NCBI GenBank assembly: GCA_022843465.1
Contig: JALHNO010000028.1
Coordinates: forward strand, 1 to 45,804
Length of the DNA: 45,804 nucleotides
Source of the DNA: Pseudomonadota bacterium
Lineage (GTDB): Bacteria > Pseudomonadota > Gammaproteobacteria > Xanthomonadales > Ahniellaceae
Direction: 5' to 3'
How positions within the stretch are numbered: position 1 is the first letter of the stretch; every line of letters starts with the position of its first letter. The notes under the pieces were generated by a model. That model was given only the letters and a program-made list of their open reading frames with translations. It made no database searches and was not told the DNA's origin. This document shows, piece after piece, positions 15,126 through 23,402 of the stretch. Position numbers and translations under genes: made by a program.

Positions 15126-17881
15126 GCCGCCAGCGCCTCTGTCAGCTCATCCAACATCCCGCTCAACTCCGCACCGAACAGCCTGCGCGCCGCCACAACA
15201 CCACCCCAATCCGCAAATGGGTTGTCGCGGATCAGGTCTTCCGGTGCAATCTCCACATTCGCGGCGAGATAATCCTTGATGCCACGTAGCCAGTTCATCT
15301 GTTCCTCATTGAAGTCGCGGCCGGCCTTCTTCTGGCGGCCGATCCACAGGTTAAATTTCTGCTCGACGCGGGCGGCGTAGGGCTCCAGCACATCCGCCTG
15401 ACCGGTGGCAAAGCGCACCAGGGAGATGATGTCGGTAAGCACCTTGTCGCTGGGCGCGCCGCGCACCAGCGAAGCCTCCAGGCGTTTGTAGGCCTGCCAG
15501 ACATCGGCCGTGGTCAAGTGATGCGGCGGATCGGCCAGACTCGAAGCCAGCTCCTTGATGCTGGCATAGGTGAGGCGGCGCTTCGGCCAGGGCTGACCGT
15601 AAAGGATCTGCAGAGCGAGCAGTTCGTTCTTGTGGGCCTCGATGAACGCGCGAAACGAACCGGTGCGCTGCTCGGCCTGTTTGAGGTCGTAGCCGGCGGT
15701 GGTGACCTCGTCGGTGGTCAGCTCGTCGATGACGATGTCGGTCTTCTTCTTGATGACCTTGATCAGATTGCGCAGTTCGGCACTGTCCAACGGCTGGCAA
15801 GCGCGGTCGCGCAGCGCGGTCTCCACGGACTTGACCTGTTCCGGTGTGGCTGCCTCCGCGCTGCCATGACGCCCGATCAGCTCGGCCTCGATGATATCCG
15901 GGCTGATGCACCTGAGCAGGTGGCTGGCCAGGGCCTTGAGCGAGGTGCCCGGCGCGGCGGTAGCAATGCGCTGGCGGTCCTCGTCATCAATCTGCCGGTC
16001 GAGGGCCGCGAGACGGGCGGCGAGGCTGGAAATGGCGTCTTCGTCGCGCCGGCCCTGCGCAATCTGGTCGATCAGCTTGTCGAAGGCCAGTGTGCGCTTG
16101 CGCTCGAGCGGCTGGCTGATGCTCTTCTTGCCCTCGGTGACGCCGACGGCATCGATGAGCACGAAACGCGTCTTGGTCTGCGCGTCCGGTGTGACCTGCC
16201 TGAGATCGGCATCCTTGATGCTGCGCACGCCGCGGCCCTTCATCTGCTCGTAGTAGCCCTCCGACTTCACGTCGCGCATGAAGATCAGGCACTCGACCGG
16301 CTTGATGTCGGTGCCGGTGGCGATCATGTCGACGGTGACGGCGATACGCGGGAACGGGTCGACGCGGAAGGCGGCGATCAGCTCCTTGGGCTTCTCGGTG
16401 GTCTGGTAGGTGATCTTCTTGGCGAAGTCGTTGCCCTGGTCGAAGACCTCGCGCACGGCATGGACGATCTCCTCGGCGTGGTTGTCGTCCTTGGCGAAGA
16501 TCAGGGTCTTGGGCACCCACTGGCCGCTGCGGCCGGGAAACAGTTCGGTGAAGAGATGGTCCCGGTAGCAACGCAACACCGCGCGAATCTGATTGGGGAC
16601 AGTAACGGAGTTGTCCAGCTCCTGCCGGGTGTAGGGCAGGTCCTCATCGAGCTGCTTGTAACGGATCTTGCGGGTGCGGCGGTCGCGAACTGGAACATGA
16701 AACTTCGCGTCGACGACGCCGCCTCCGTCACCCACGCGCGTCTTGATGCGGAAGACTTCGAATCCGACATTGACCCCATCCACGACTGACTGCTCGTAGG
16801 GATACTCGGCGACGAGGTTGCTGTTGAAGAAGCCGAGTGTGTGCTTGCTGGGCGTGGCGGTGAGGCCGATCAGGTGGGCGTCGAAATACTGCAGCACCTG
16901 TCGCCACAGGCCATAGATCGAGCGGTGACACTCGTCGGTGACGATGACGTCGAAGGTCTCGATGGGAATGGCGGGGTTGTAGGCGACGGGGCGCAATTCG
17001 CCGTCCTCATTGCTCCAGGTCTCGAAGGCGGAGCGCTCCTCAACCGATTCATCCAGATCCTCGCCGCGCAACATCGCGTAGAGGCGCTGGATGGTGGTGA
17101 TCACGACTTTGGCATCGGGATCGATGCGGTTGCCGTGCAGGTGCTGGACGATGTAGGTCTGCACGAACTTGCGACCGGCGCCGGGCGGGTCGTAGTTCTG
17201 GTACTCCTTGAGGGTCTGGTCGCCGAGGTTGTTGCGGTCGACCAGGAACAGGATGCGCCGGGCCTTGGCGTGCTTCAGCAGGCGCCAGCTGAATGTGCAG
17301 GCGGTGAAGGTTTTTCCCGCCCCGGTGGCCATCTGAATCAGGGCGCGCGGCTTGTCCTTGGCCAGCGAGGCTTCCAGGCCGGTAACGGCATCGATCTGGC
17401 AGTCGCGCAGGCCGGCGATGTCGAGTGGCGGCATGTGCTGGAGGCGGCGTCGCAGAGTATCCGCTTCCTTCAGCCAGGCGTGCAGAGTCTGTGGTTGGTG
17501 GAGCGCGAACAGCACGCGGGAGCGCGCGTGTGGATCGCGCGTGTCGCGGAACAGGGTCTCGTCGCCTGTGGATTCGTAGTCGAACACAAGGTGATCCGCC
17601 CAGCGCGCGAGGTGATCCGGCAATTTCACCATGTACTTGGCCGCCTGCTCGGCGACGCCGCTCAGGGTGACGCCCGCCTTCTTGGCCTCGATGACGCCCG
17701 CCGCCTTTCCGCCAACGAACAGCAGATAGTCGCAGGGGCCATTGGGCAAGGCGAACTCACGCACGGCCACGCCTTCGCCCGCGTTGCGGTTGAAGTCGCC
17801 GTTGTCCTGAACGATCCAGCCTGCTGCGGTGAGCAGGGCGTCGATCATCTCTCGGGCGCGTTGTTCTGGGGTTTGCGGCAT
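15122..17881 (-). CDS. hsdR: Type I restriction endonuclease subunit (HsdR)
   Basis: 919 residues, ATG at 17881. The N-terminal nuclease domain shows the PD-(D/E)XK pattern (CDYLLF near residue 50, then VIEAKKAG near 63-70). The SF2 translocase follows: Walker A ATGAGKT near 184, DECH box near 315, GLTATP motif III, and the motif VI-like region EQMKGRGVR. The last ~300 residues are the helical domain that docks onto HsdM2S. HsdR pumps DNA in an ATP-dependent way and cuts away from the unmethylated site. It is the first gene of the hsdR-hsdS-(hsdM relic)-ATPase-hsdM operon; nearly every junction is an ATGA overlap, the exception being the one before hsdM. All catalytic motifs are present, so restriction is probably active. 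Confidence 0.93.
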   Translation of the reverse strand: MPQTPEQRAREMIDALLTAAGWIVQDNGDFNRNAGEGVAVREFALPNGPCDYLLFVGGKAAGVIEAKKAGVTLSGVAEQAAKYMVKLPDHLARWADHLVFDYESTGDETLFRDTRDPHARSRVLFALHQPQTLHAWLKEADTLRRRLQHMPPLDIAGLRDCQIDAVTGLEASLAKDKPRALIQMATGAGKTFTACTFSWRLLKHAKARRILFLVDRNNLGDQTLKEYQNYDPPGAGRKFVQTYIVQHLHGNRIDPDAKVVITTIQRLYAMLRGEDLDESVEERSAFETWSNEDGELRPVAYNPAIPIETFDVIVTDECHRSIYGLWRQVLQYFDAHLIGLTATPSKHTLGFFNSNLVAEYPYEQSVVDGVNVGFEVFRIKTRVGDGGGVVDAKFHVPVRDRRTRKIRYKQLDEDLPYTRQELDNSVTVPNQIRAVLRCYRDHLFTELFPGRSGQWVPKTLIFAKDDNHAEEIVHAVREVFDQGNDFAKKITYQTTEKPKELIAAFRVDPFPRIAVTVDMIATGTDIKPVECLIFMRDVKSEGYYEQMKGRGVRSIKDADLRQVTPDAQTKTRFVLIDAVGVTEGKKSISQPLERKRTLAFDKLIDQIAQGRRDEDAISSLAARLAALDRQIDDEDRQRIATAAPGTSLKALASHLLRCISPDIIEAELIGRHGSAEAATPEQVKSVETALRDRACQPLDSAELRNLIKVIKKKTDIVIDELTTDEVTTAGYDLKQAEQRTGSFRAFIEAHKNELLALQILYGQPWPKRRLTYASIKELASSLADPPHHLTTADVWQAYKRLEASLVRGAPSDKVLTDIISLVRFATGQADVLEPYAARVEQKFNLWIGRQKKAGRDFNEEQMNWLRGIKDYLAANVEIAPEDLIRDNPFADWGGVVAARRLFGAELSGMLDELTEALAA

Positions 17882-18174
17882 ACCCTGATCGCGGTGGCTG
17901 GTCCGGGCAGGTTAGCGAGCTTGAGGCGGAATGCCAGCCCCATGCGGGGCGAAGTAATCCCTCACCGCAATCGCAGGGCCCCTGGTGGCGCGAAACGCAA
18001 TGGCACACGGCGAGTGTGCCAGGGACGGCGCACATGGCCGCAGCGGGCCAACGCAAGCAAGCCGTCAATCCCTGGCCCACTACTGCATGCATGCACGCGC
18101 CAGGTCAAAGGGCCAAGAGTTGCTTCGCCACGCGCCGCGTTCAACAATCGGGGCAGGTTTCAGGGAAGGCTCCG
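17882..18174. other. Divergent intergenic region between hsdR and a lipoprotein gene
   Basis: About 290 bp without a convincing gene. It must hold the promoters for the RM operon (leftward) and the lipoprotein (rightward), but no clear -35/-10 pair stands out. The AGGGAAGG ribosome site of the lipoprotein is at its right end. Confidence 0.4.
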
Positions 18175-19194
18175 ATGCATCGAATTCGCCTGGCTTGGTT
18201 CATCCTCCCAATGCTGGTGCCGACGCTCGCCGGCTGCTTCCGTTCCTCGGGCGAGGAGCCGGACTTTCCGGAGCCGATCAGCGACAGTGTCTGTCCGGAC
18301 CTCTCCGGCAGCTTTCGTTATCAGGCCGATCCGCACAGCCAGGGTGCGTGGACCGACATCATCCGCTATCGCATCGATCTTGGCGGCCCGGCGACTGCGG
18401 TGTCCTTGTTCGACCGGCCTGATGGCCAGGGCTTGACCTTCGTCCTGCATCGCGAGCCGGTGGAGTTTGCGCGTGCGGTGTCAGACTTTCGCGCGCAGCA
18501 ACCTGCTGCGTATGAGGAGTGGCGACGCCAGGTACAGGCCTTGTTCGATCCGATGCGCGCTGCGCTGAAAGTCCGACGCGAGCTGCCGTTCGATGCGCTG
18601 AAGCGCCACGGTCCGGTGCCGGAGTGGGGCGTGCATGATTCCAGGGGCCGTTGTGTGGACGGCTGGTATCGCGATACCCGGCCCTACGACGCCGAGGTCT
18701 GGCTGACGCGCGATGTCGAAGGCGGTTTGCTGGTGCGCCTCGACAAGACCGAACGCAAGGTGATTGGCGTGTGGGCGGAGACCGGTGCGGGCATCCCCTA
18801 CGCGATCCACACCAGCTCGCGCTGGGCACGTTTTGCGCGGGTCAAGATACCCGACGAGTGGCGACCGACCGCTGCCAGTCTGCCGCCGCTTGCAGGTGCG
18901 GCGCCAGCGGGAGATGCGACAGGTTCCATGAAGAAGGAAGAGGATCCGCGCGTCAGCGACCTGCGCTGGCGGGCGCGCAAATTGATGGGTCCGGATTCGA
19001 TGCTGGTGAACTTCAAGGCAGCCGCCGACCATGTGCGCTTTACCGGCACCCTGCCGGATCGCGCGGCGCTTGATCGCTTCGTCGCCGAGCTCGGCCAGCA
19101 TCCGGCCGTGGCCAAGGTCGAGCTCGAATCGACCACGGATATCAGCTTCGGGCAGGTGCGTTTCGCGATGCGGTTGAGTTTGCGACCGAAGTGA
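18175..19194 (+). CDS. Hypothetical lipoprotein
   Basis: 339 residues. The open frame begins earlier, but the ATG at 18175 has an AGGGAAGG site seven bases before it and gives a perfect lipoprotein signal: MHRIRLAWFILPMLVPTLAG then Cys (lipobox LAGC). Downstream residues include CPDLSGSFRY, a feature seen in uncharacterised xanthomonad lipoproteins, and a Trp/Arg-rich middle; a MKKEED linker near 245 may separate two parts. No catalytic motif is recognised. It is expected to be anchored in the inner or outer membrane facing the periplasm. The gene stands alone between divergently transcribed hsdR and convergently placed fic. Confidence 0.7.
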   Translation: MHRIRLAWFILPMLVPTLAGCFRSSGEEPDFPEPISDSVCPDLSGSFRYQADPHSQGAWTDIIRYRIDLGGPATAVSLFDRPDGQGLTFVLHREPVEFARAVSDFRAQQPAAYEEWRRQVQALFDPMRAALKVRRELPFDALKRHGPVPEWGVHDSRGRCVDGWYRDTRPYDAEVWLTRDVEGGLLVRLDKTERKVIGVWAETGAGIPYAIHTSSRWARFARVKIPDEWRPTAASLPPLAGAAPAGDATGSMKKEEDPRVSDLRWRARKLMGPDSMLVNFKAAADHVRFTGTLPDRAALDRFVAELGQHPAVAKVELESTTDISFGQVRFAMRLSLRPK

Positions 19195-19348
19195 TCGGGA
19201 GCGATGGAAGCGGCACCGGCGCAGGGTCTGGCGCGTGGCGATTCGCTCGGCGCGATCCCCTTCGGCAATCGTACGCCACGCCTGGATTCTTCGTCCGAAG
19301 CGATCAGGTCAACACGATCGCGGGTGGTGATTGCCATGGCCGACGCTT

Positions 19349-20518
19349 TCATAACGGCGCCCCACCCTCATTCAATACATCGAGGTACGCCGTGTAGGCA
19401 AAGATTCTGTTTCGGCGTTGGCCGGTGCGTTCCTGCACGATGCCGAGCGTGGCCAGAGCGTGCACGGCTTTGGATGCGGTGGGAAAGCTGAGGCCTGTGT
19501 TGGTGGCGAGGTGCCTGAGGCTGGTCAGCGGGCGTTGACGCAGTGCGGCGAGCGCGCGCAGTGCGCTGGCGGTTGCGGTGGAGGATCCGGCTTCTTGAAC
19601 ACGTTGGATGTCAGCCGCAAACAGGGCGCCCAATTGCTGCGCAGTCTGCACGGCGCTGGCGGCAGTATCGCGCACGCCTTCCAGAAAGAAATCCAGCCAG
19701 GCTTCCCAGTCGCCGTGTGTGCGCACGCGGTCGAGCAATTCGTAATACACCGTACGGTGTTGCTTGAAGTACAGGCTGAGATACAGCAGCGGTTCGCTGA
19801 GCAGGCGGCCATGGTGCAGCTGCAATGCGATCAGCAGACGACCGAGGCGGCCGTTGCCATCGAGGAACGGGTGAATGGTTTCGAACTGCACATGCGCCAA
19901 CGCTGCCCGCAGCAGGATGGGCAGACCGTCGCTATCGGCATGCAGAAAAGTTTCCAGCGCCGTCATGCAGGCTTCCACTTCCTGCGGAGGCGGCGGTACG
20001 AAGTGTGCGTTACCGGGGCGGGTTCCGCCGATCCAGTTCTGGCTGCGGCGGAACTCGCCGGGTAGTTTGTCGCCGCCGCGGTTGCCGGTCATCAACTTGG
20101 CGTGCATTTCGCGCAGCAGTCGATTGCACAACGGAAACCCGTCGCGCAGTCGCGTCATGCCGTGGTCGAGCGCCGCGACGTAGTTGCTGACTTCCTGTAC
20201 ATCGTCGAAGGGCACGCCTGGGGTCTCTTCCAATTCGAACATCAGCAGGTCGTTCAACGACGACTGCGTGCCCTCGATCTGCGATGACAGCACCGCCTCG
20301 CGACGCACATAGGCATACAGGAGAAGTTGCGGGTCAGGGAGCAGGGTGACCACGCTGTCCAGTCGTCCGACTGCAACGCCGGCTTGCTCCAATAACTGCT
20401 GACGAGGCCCGCTCAGGTCAATCGCGGGCTTGGGCGGAAGCGGGTGGGGCACGAAGGCCCGCACCCGCTCGCCAGCAGCGCTGCTGATGGCGTAGCGTCC
20501 GCTGCGGTCGCGTTGCAT
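19349..20518 (-). CDS. Fic-domain protein with N-terminal inhibitory helix and C-terminal winged helix
   Basis: 389 residues. The Fic motif HPFLDGNGRLGR lies near residues 216-227, with the catalytic His and the Asn/Arg pair that hold ATP phosphates. The inhibitory motif SSQIEGT (S/T-x3-E-G type) is near 77-83, in front of the Fic core, so this is a class II (self-inhibited) enzyme. The C-terminal 60 residues (LTSLRHLATNTGLSFPTASK) form a winged helix-turn-helix. Fic enzymes AMP-ylate Ser/Thr/Tyr hydroxyls of target proteins; the target is unknown. The promoter carries a strong inverted repeat, a plausible site for self-control through the winged helix. A degenerate copy of its 5' end lies at 22913-23042. 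Confidence 0.88.
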   Translation of the reverse strand: MQRDRSGRYAISSAAGERVRAFVPHPLPPKPAIDLSGPRQQLLEQAGVAVGRLDSVVTLLPDPQLLLYAYVRREAVLSSQIEGTQSSLNDLLMFELEETPGVPFDDVQEVSNYVAALDHGMTRLRDGFPLCNRLLREMHAKLMTGNRGGDKLPGEFRRSQNWIGGTRPGNAHFVPPPPQEVEACMTALETFLHADSDGLPILLRAALAHVQFETIHPFLDGNGRLGRLLIALQLHHGRLLSEPLLYLSLYFKQHRTVYYELLDRVRTHGDWEAWLDFFLEGVRDTAASAVQTAQQLGALFAADIQRVQEAGSSTATASALRALAALRQRPLTSLRHLATNTGLSFPTASKAVHALATLGIVQERTGQRRNRIFAYTAYLDVLNEGGAPL

Positions 20519-20531
20519 GGGCTGGTCAGCC

Positions 20532-20581
20532 TTTAATAAGAAATCGTCTTATTAAAGATAACGTCTGAAAGCTTTAATAAC
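20532..20581 (-). promoter_or_regulatory. fic operator: inverted repeat TTTAATAAG-N7-CTTATTAAA plus a third half-site
   Basis: TTTAATAAG (20532-20540) and CTTATTAAA (20548-20556) are perfect complements; a third copy, TTTAATAAC, lies at 20573-20581. The pair sits 14 bp upstream of the fic ATG in otherwise GC-rich DNA, so it probably overlaps the promoter. In the fic relic at 22.98-23.03 kb the same region is present but the palindrome has decayed. Confidence 0.6.
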
Positions 20582-20590
20582 AACCCCGCG

Positions 20591-20629
20591 TCACTCCACC
20601 GTCACCGATGTGGCCAGGTTGCGCGGTTG
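20591..20629 (-). other. Duplicated glmS 3' end, copy next to fic (possible attachment-site remnant)
   Basis: On the minus strand these bases read RQPRNLATSVTVE then a TGA stop, the terminal residues of glutamine-fructose-6-phosphate aminotransferase (native end: DQPRNLAKSVTVE, at 23876-23917). The rest of glmS is missing. The DNA is closer to the other tail copy at 23043-23075 than to the native gene (for example GGCCAGGTTGCGCGG where the native has CGCGAGGTTTCTCGG). Confidence 0.75.
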
Positions 20630-20636
20630 CCTGAGC

Positions 20637-20732
20637 GTTGCACCCTGCGTGCGGCCGTTTCAGCCCGGCATTGTAAGCGCCGCAGGAAAGAAACCTTCCT
20701 CGGTCAGCGAACGGATCGCGCCGCTCACCAAG
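20637..20732. repeat. 96-bp repeat, copy A
   Basis: Matches 23637-23732 with about five mismatches in 96 bp. In both places it precedes, on the minus strand, a glmS tail followed by fic sequence, so it belongs to a duplicated module. No known gene is recognised in it. Confidence 0.7.
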
Positions 20733-20814
20733 CTGAAGACCGATTCCGGCCGCAAGCGCCCGTTCGCACGGGTACTCTGACCGATGTGTCGCAATCGGCT
20801 TGCGCTGCTGCATT

Positions 20815-20832
20815 CCTTGCCATGGTGCAAGG
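20815..20832. promoter_or_regulatory. Operator of the second vapB copy
   Basis: CCTTGCCATGGTGCAAGG has complementary six-base arms (CCTTGC/GCAAGG) and ends 16 bp before the ATG at 20849. This is the same length and distance as the perfect palindrome at 1954-1971 in front of the intact vapB. Confidence 0.6.
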
Positions 20833-20848
20833 CGACATGGAGGTCGAG

Positions 20849-21058
20849 ATGACCGCAGCTGCGATCACCGCAAAGGGCCAGATCACGATCCCGGCGACCG
20901 TGCGCGCCACGCTGGGCGTCGACACCGGTGATTGCCTGGAATTCGTCGAAGTGGCGAAGGGCCGCTTTGAAATCGTGGCCGCCACACAGCCGATCACGGC
21001 GTCGAAGGGGCTGATCCCTCGTTCGGCCAAGCCGGTCAGCATCGAAGCGATGAACGCC
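20849..21058 (+). pseudogene. Truncated VapB-like antitoxin, toxin partner missing
   Basis: Starts with ATG after GGAGG. The first 70 codons (MTAAAITAKGQITIPATVRA and onward to SIEAMNA) are nearly identical to the antitoxin at 1988-2239, including the whole DNA-binding fold. The toxin-binding tail is lost at 21059, where the sequence changes to a transposase remnant; the frame runs on to 21283 as unrelated sequence. No PIN gene follows. A product could still bind its operator, and perhaps that of the intact pair, but it would lack the normal neutralising tail. Confidence 0.75.
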
Positions 21059-21267
21059 ACTGGGACGGCAGCGCCGGCTACTGCCACCCCAAAGGCAAGG
21101 TCAGCCTCGGCCTGGTGGAAGGACTCAACAACAGGATCCGAGTCATCCAGCGCTGTGCCTATGGCTATCGAGACGAGGCGTACCGCAAGCACAAGATCAT
21201 CGCCAGTTTCCTGCCAGCGCTACCCGAAAACGCCCATCTGCACCCACACTGATCCGCGAAGACCCAT
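21059..21267 (+). mobile_element. Remnant of an ISL3-type insertion sequence (transposase C-terminus and right end)
   Basis: Frame 21061-21252 reads WDGSAGYCHPKGKVSLGLVE then GLNNRIRVIQRCAYGYRDEA and ends at a TGA at 21250. The GLNNRIRVIQR-AYGYRDE pattern is typical of the C-terminus of ISL3-family DDE transposases. The following GATCCGCGAAGACCC (21253-21267) looks like the terminal inverted repeat. The rest of the element, including the catalytic domain, is absent, and its left border interrupts the vapB copy. Confidence 0.65.
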
Positions 21268-21361
21268 TTTTTCAATGATGTAAATGCGGAAACTTTTTCA
21301 AAATCGAATTTTTGTTTGTTCGGCGCAATGGTGGAGCGTATTGCGCACTACGGCCCCGTGC

Positions 21362-22468
21362 TCAAGCCTCCGAGCAAGCGATCACCGTGCTGCTGCTGAA
21401 ACCGATTGGCATCGGCAGCATCCACCAGGTGCCGTCGAGGAATTCCTCGACATGGTGCTTTGCGTAGCCGCGTGGCAGGGTCACGGGTTGCTCGCCAACG
21501 CTTCCATCGAAATGAAACACGGTCTGACGGCCCTTGTTGGGACCGCTCTTGTTAAGCGGTGAAACGATCGCGCGGTCGTGCGACGCACACAGGCGTGCGA
21601 GGCTGTATTCGCCCGCCTGATAGAGCACGCGTTCCGTCGACAGATCGGCGCGATGGCGGGTGATTACGCACGGCCCCGTGGCGCTGCCGTGGCGTGCGTG
21701 TGGACGACGAAAACCAGCACTGTAAAGGCGCCAGTGCGCGTCGATCCATGTGCAATCGCAAAGTACCGGTGGCTGGTCGAACACCAGACCGGCCTGGCTA
21801 TCAAAATTTGCTCCACCGGGTAACCCGTCCGTTACGAACGACACGAAGTCTTCCCGCCGCGTCGCAGCGGGCAGGTCGTTCTCGCCCCGAACGTTCCACC
21901 GCGCCTTGCCTTCATTCGCGTCGATCTCCAGCAGGCAGGCGTGCCGGCCTTCGCCTGGCTTGTCGGCGGGCGATGACAGAATGACGGGCACGACATTGCC
22001 TGTCGGATTGCCGCAATGATCGGGCAACCAGTAACTGTCGCGCTGAGACGTCGGATGGCGTGGTTCACCCAACATGGCAAAGTGGTTTTCCACCTCGATC
22101 ACCTGCGGCTCTGCGTTGATGTCAGAGAACAGATGGATTTCCTGCGTACCCAGCAACAGCCCCACGGATTCTCCGAACTTGAACGCAGGAATCTTCACCC
22201 GCCCGCCGTCCGAATTCGGCGACCGATTCACCAGCAGGCTGAAGCGTTCGGTCAATTCGATCGGCAGCACCCGCAGTGACACACCGTCGCGACGAATTTC
22301 CGCGAACCAGTAACGCTCGCTCATATGGCTGTAGTCCGGCCCGCTCGCCCATCCAAACGCGATTGCACGAGCGCCGGCATATGGAATCAGCTTCGTCAAC
22401 GCGGCCAGGCGGGGGAAAGTTTTCGCCAGGTCCAGTTCGGCGATGTAATCAACTTTGAGTTTGGTCAA
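21362..22468 (-). CDS. Hypothetical protein, 368 residues, function unknown
   Basis: The reading frame begins with TTG at 22468 (product MTKLKVDYIAELDLAKTFPR); there is a weak GAGAG sequence upstream, and no ATG candidate lies near the N-terminus. No signal peptide or membrane helix. It is rich in Trp, His and aromatic residues (PDHCGNPTGNVVPVILSS, CDCTWIDAHWRLYSAGFRRP), which suggests a globular enzyme-like or binding protein. No family is recognised. It lies alone between the IS remnant and repeat-rich DNA in the glmS-linked accessory region. Confidence 0.55.
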   Translation of the reverse strand: MTKLKVDYIAELDLAKTFPRLAALTKLIPYAGARAIAFGWASGPDYSHMSERYWFAEIRRDGVSLRVLPIELTERFSLLVNRSPNSDGGRVKIPAFKFGESVGLLLGTQEIHLFSDINAEPQVIEVENHFAMLGEPRHPTSQRDSYWLPDHCGNPTGNVVPVILSSPADKPGEGRHACLLEIDANEGKARWNVRGENDLPAATRREDFVSFVTDGLPGGANFDSQAGLVFDQPPVLCDCTWIDAHWRLYSAGFRRPHARHGSATGPCVITRHRADLSTERVLYQAGEYSLARLCASHDRAIVSPLNKSGPNKGRQTVFHFDGSVGEQPVTLPRGYAKHHVEEFLDGTWWMLPMPIGFSSSTVIACSEA

Positions 22469-22912
22469 GGCAGTCTCTCGAAGGCATTCGTCATGTGATG
22501 TGCGGGACGAATGGAATGGATTCCGGCGCTTCCGGAAAAGCGAATTGCAAGCGACAAGCTACGAGCTCTTGTCGACGAAAACGACATCGATCGTCGTGGA
22601 TGTTCATGGTGCGCTCAAGTGCATCCAAGTACAGGAAATTCAAACGCTCTTTACTGGCAGTCTGTCGGGTAGGCGGCGGCCGCGCAAGCGGCGGATTGGA
22701 CATCGGATCGGACCTGCGCCAGCGCCATTTCGGCATTCCCTGGGCGCGCAGCTTGGTCGTCCGTGGCCATTTCTCACTGAATCCGGCATCGGACCAAGCG
22801 CCCCTGCGGTGTCACGGACCGCCTCAAAGGCGCCACCGAAGATCGCCGTAATGGCGCCATTTGAGGATCGGCATATAGGCGCCAGGTCAGGATCGGCATG
22901 AAGGTACCAAAG
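22469..22912. other. Intergenic region with two 25-bp-spaced direct repeats
   Basis: No convincing gene. AGGATCGGCAT occurs at 22864-22874 and 22889-22899, each followed by an AGG-CCA-type motif. Repeats of this kind occur at IS21-type ends, and they directly abut the truncated fic relic, so an IS remnant is possible but unproven. Confidence 0.35.
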
Positions 22913-23042
22913 CCCGCTCGGCAGCAGCGGTGCTGATGGCGCAGCATCCGCTGTGGTCGCGTCGCATGGGCCGGCCAGTCTTTGACAAGAAATCGGTTGG
23001 TTGAAGAGAACGCCTCAATCCTTCAATAACAATCCCAGCTCG
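22913..23042 (-). pseudogene. Degenerate 5' end of a second fic gene with its promoter region
   Basis: On the minus strand the coding part from 22967 reads MRRDHSGCCAISTAAAERA, matching the intact Fic start MQRDRSGRYAISSAAGERV. The upstream 75 bp also match the intact fic promoter region, but the TTTAATAAG palindrome has decayed. The rest of fic is gone beyond 22913. Confidence 0.7.
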
Positions 23043-23075
23043 CTCCACAGTCACCGACTTGGCCAGGTTGCGCGG
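23043..23075 (-). other. Duplicated glmS 3' end, copy next to the fic relic
   Basis: The minus strand reads PRNLAKSVTVE exactly as in native GlmS, but the stop is replaced by CGA, so the frame continues into the fic relic. Only 11 codons are kept. Nucleotides match the tail copy at 20594-20626 better than native glmS. Confidence 0.75.
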
Positions 23076-23083
23076 GTGGTGGT

Positions 23084-23302
23084 ACTGCATCAGTTTGAAT
23101 GTTGGCTACGGTCCCCTTCTCCCGCCTGCAGGAGAAGGGGACCGCAGGGCCGGATGAGGGAATCCTTCGATGGTGTTGGCTATTTGTTGCGATGCGCGCG
23201 GCAGACTCCGAGCGCTATCGCAGGTTTCCCTCATCCGCCTGCGGCCCCTTCTCCCGTAATCGGGAGAAGGGGTACATCGCCAGAATTTCAAACCGATGCA
23301 GT
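23084..23302 (+). mobile_element. MITE-like element, copy 2 (219 bp)
   Basis: Begins ACTGCATCAGTTTGAAT and ends with its complement (one mismatch) at 23286-23302. Internal hairpins CCCTTCTCCCG...CGGGAG(AAGGGG) occur near both ends. Highly similar to 23403-23620 and, inverted, to 2831-3045. Confidence 0.75.
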
Positions 23303-23402
23303 GCCCTCCTACCGATGCACTTGCGTAGGAGGCCCGAAGCGGGCCGACCGCGGTGTCGCAGGATCACCACAACGGTCGCGCCCCCAGGGCGCTCCCACCG
23401 GT

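Noticed and set aside
16841-18436. Long plus-strand frame of 531 codons opposite hsdR
   Set aside because: Antisense to a complete HsdR with all motifs; long shadow frames are common in GC-rich DNA.
22491-22851. Short frames on both strands between the unknown gene and the fic relic
   Set aside because: No domain, no ribosome site and they overlap possible IS-end repeats; no function can be supported.
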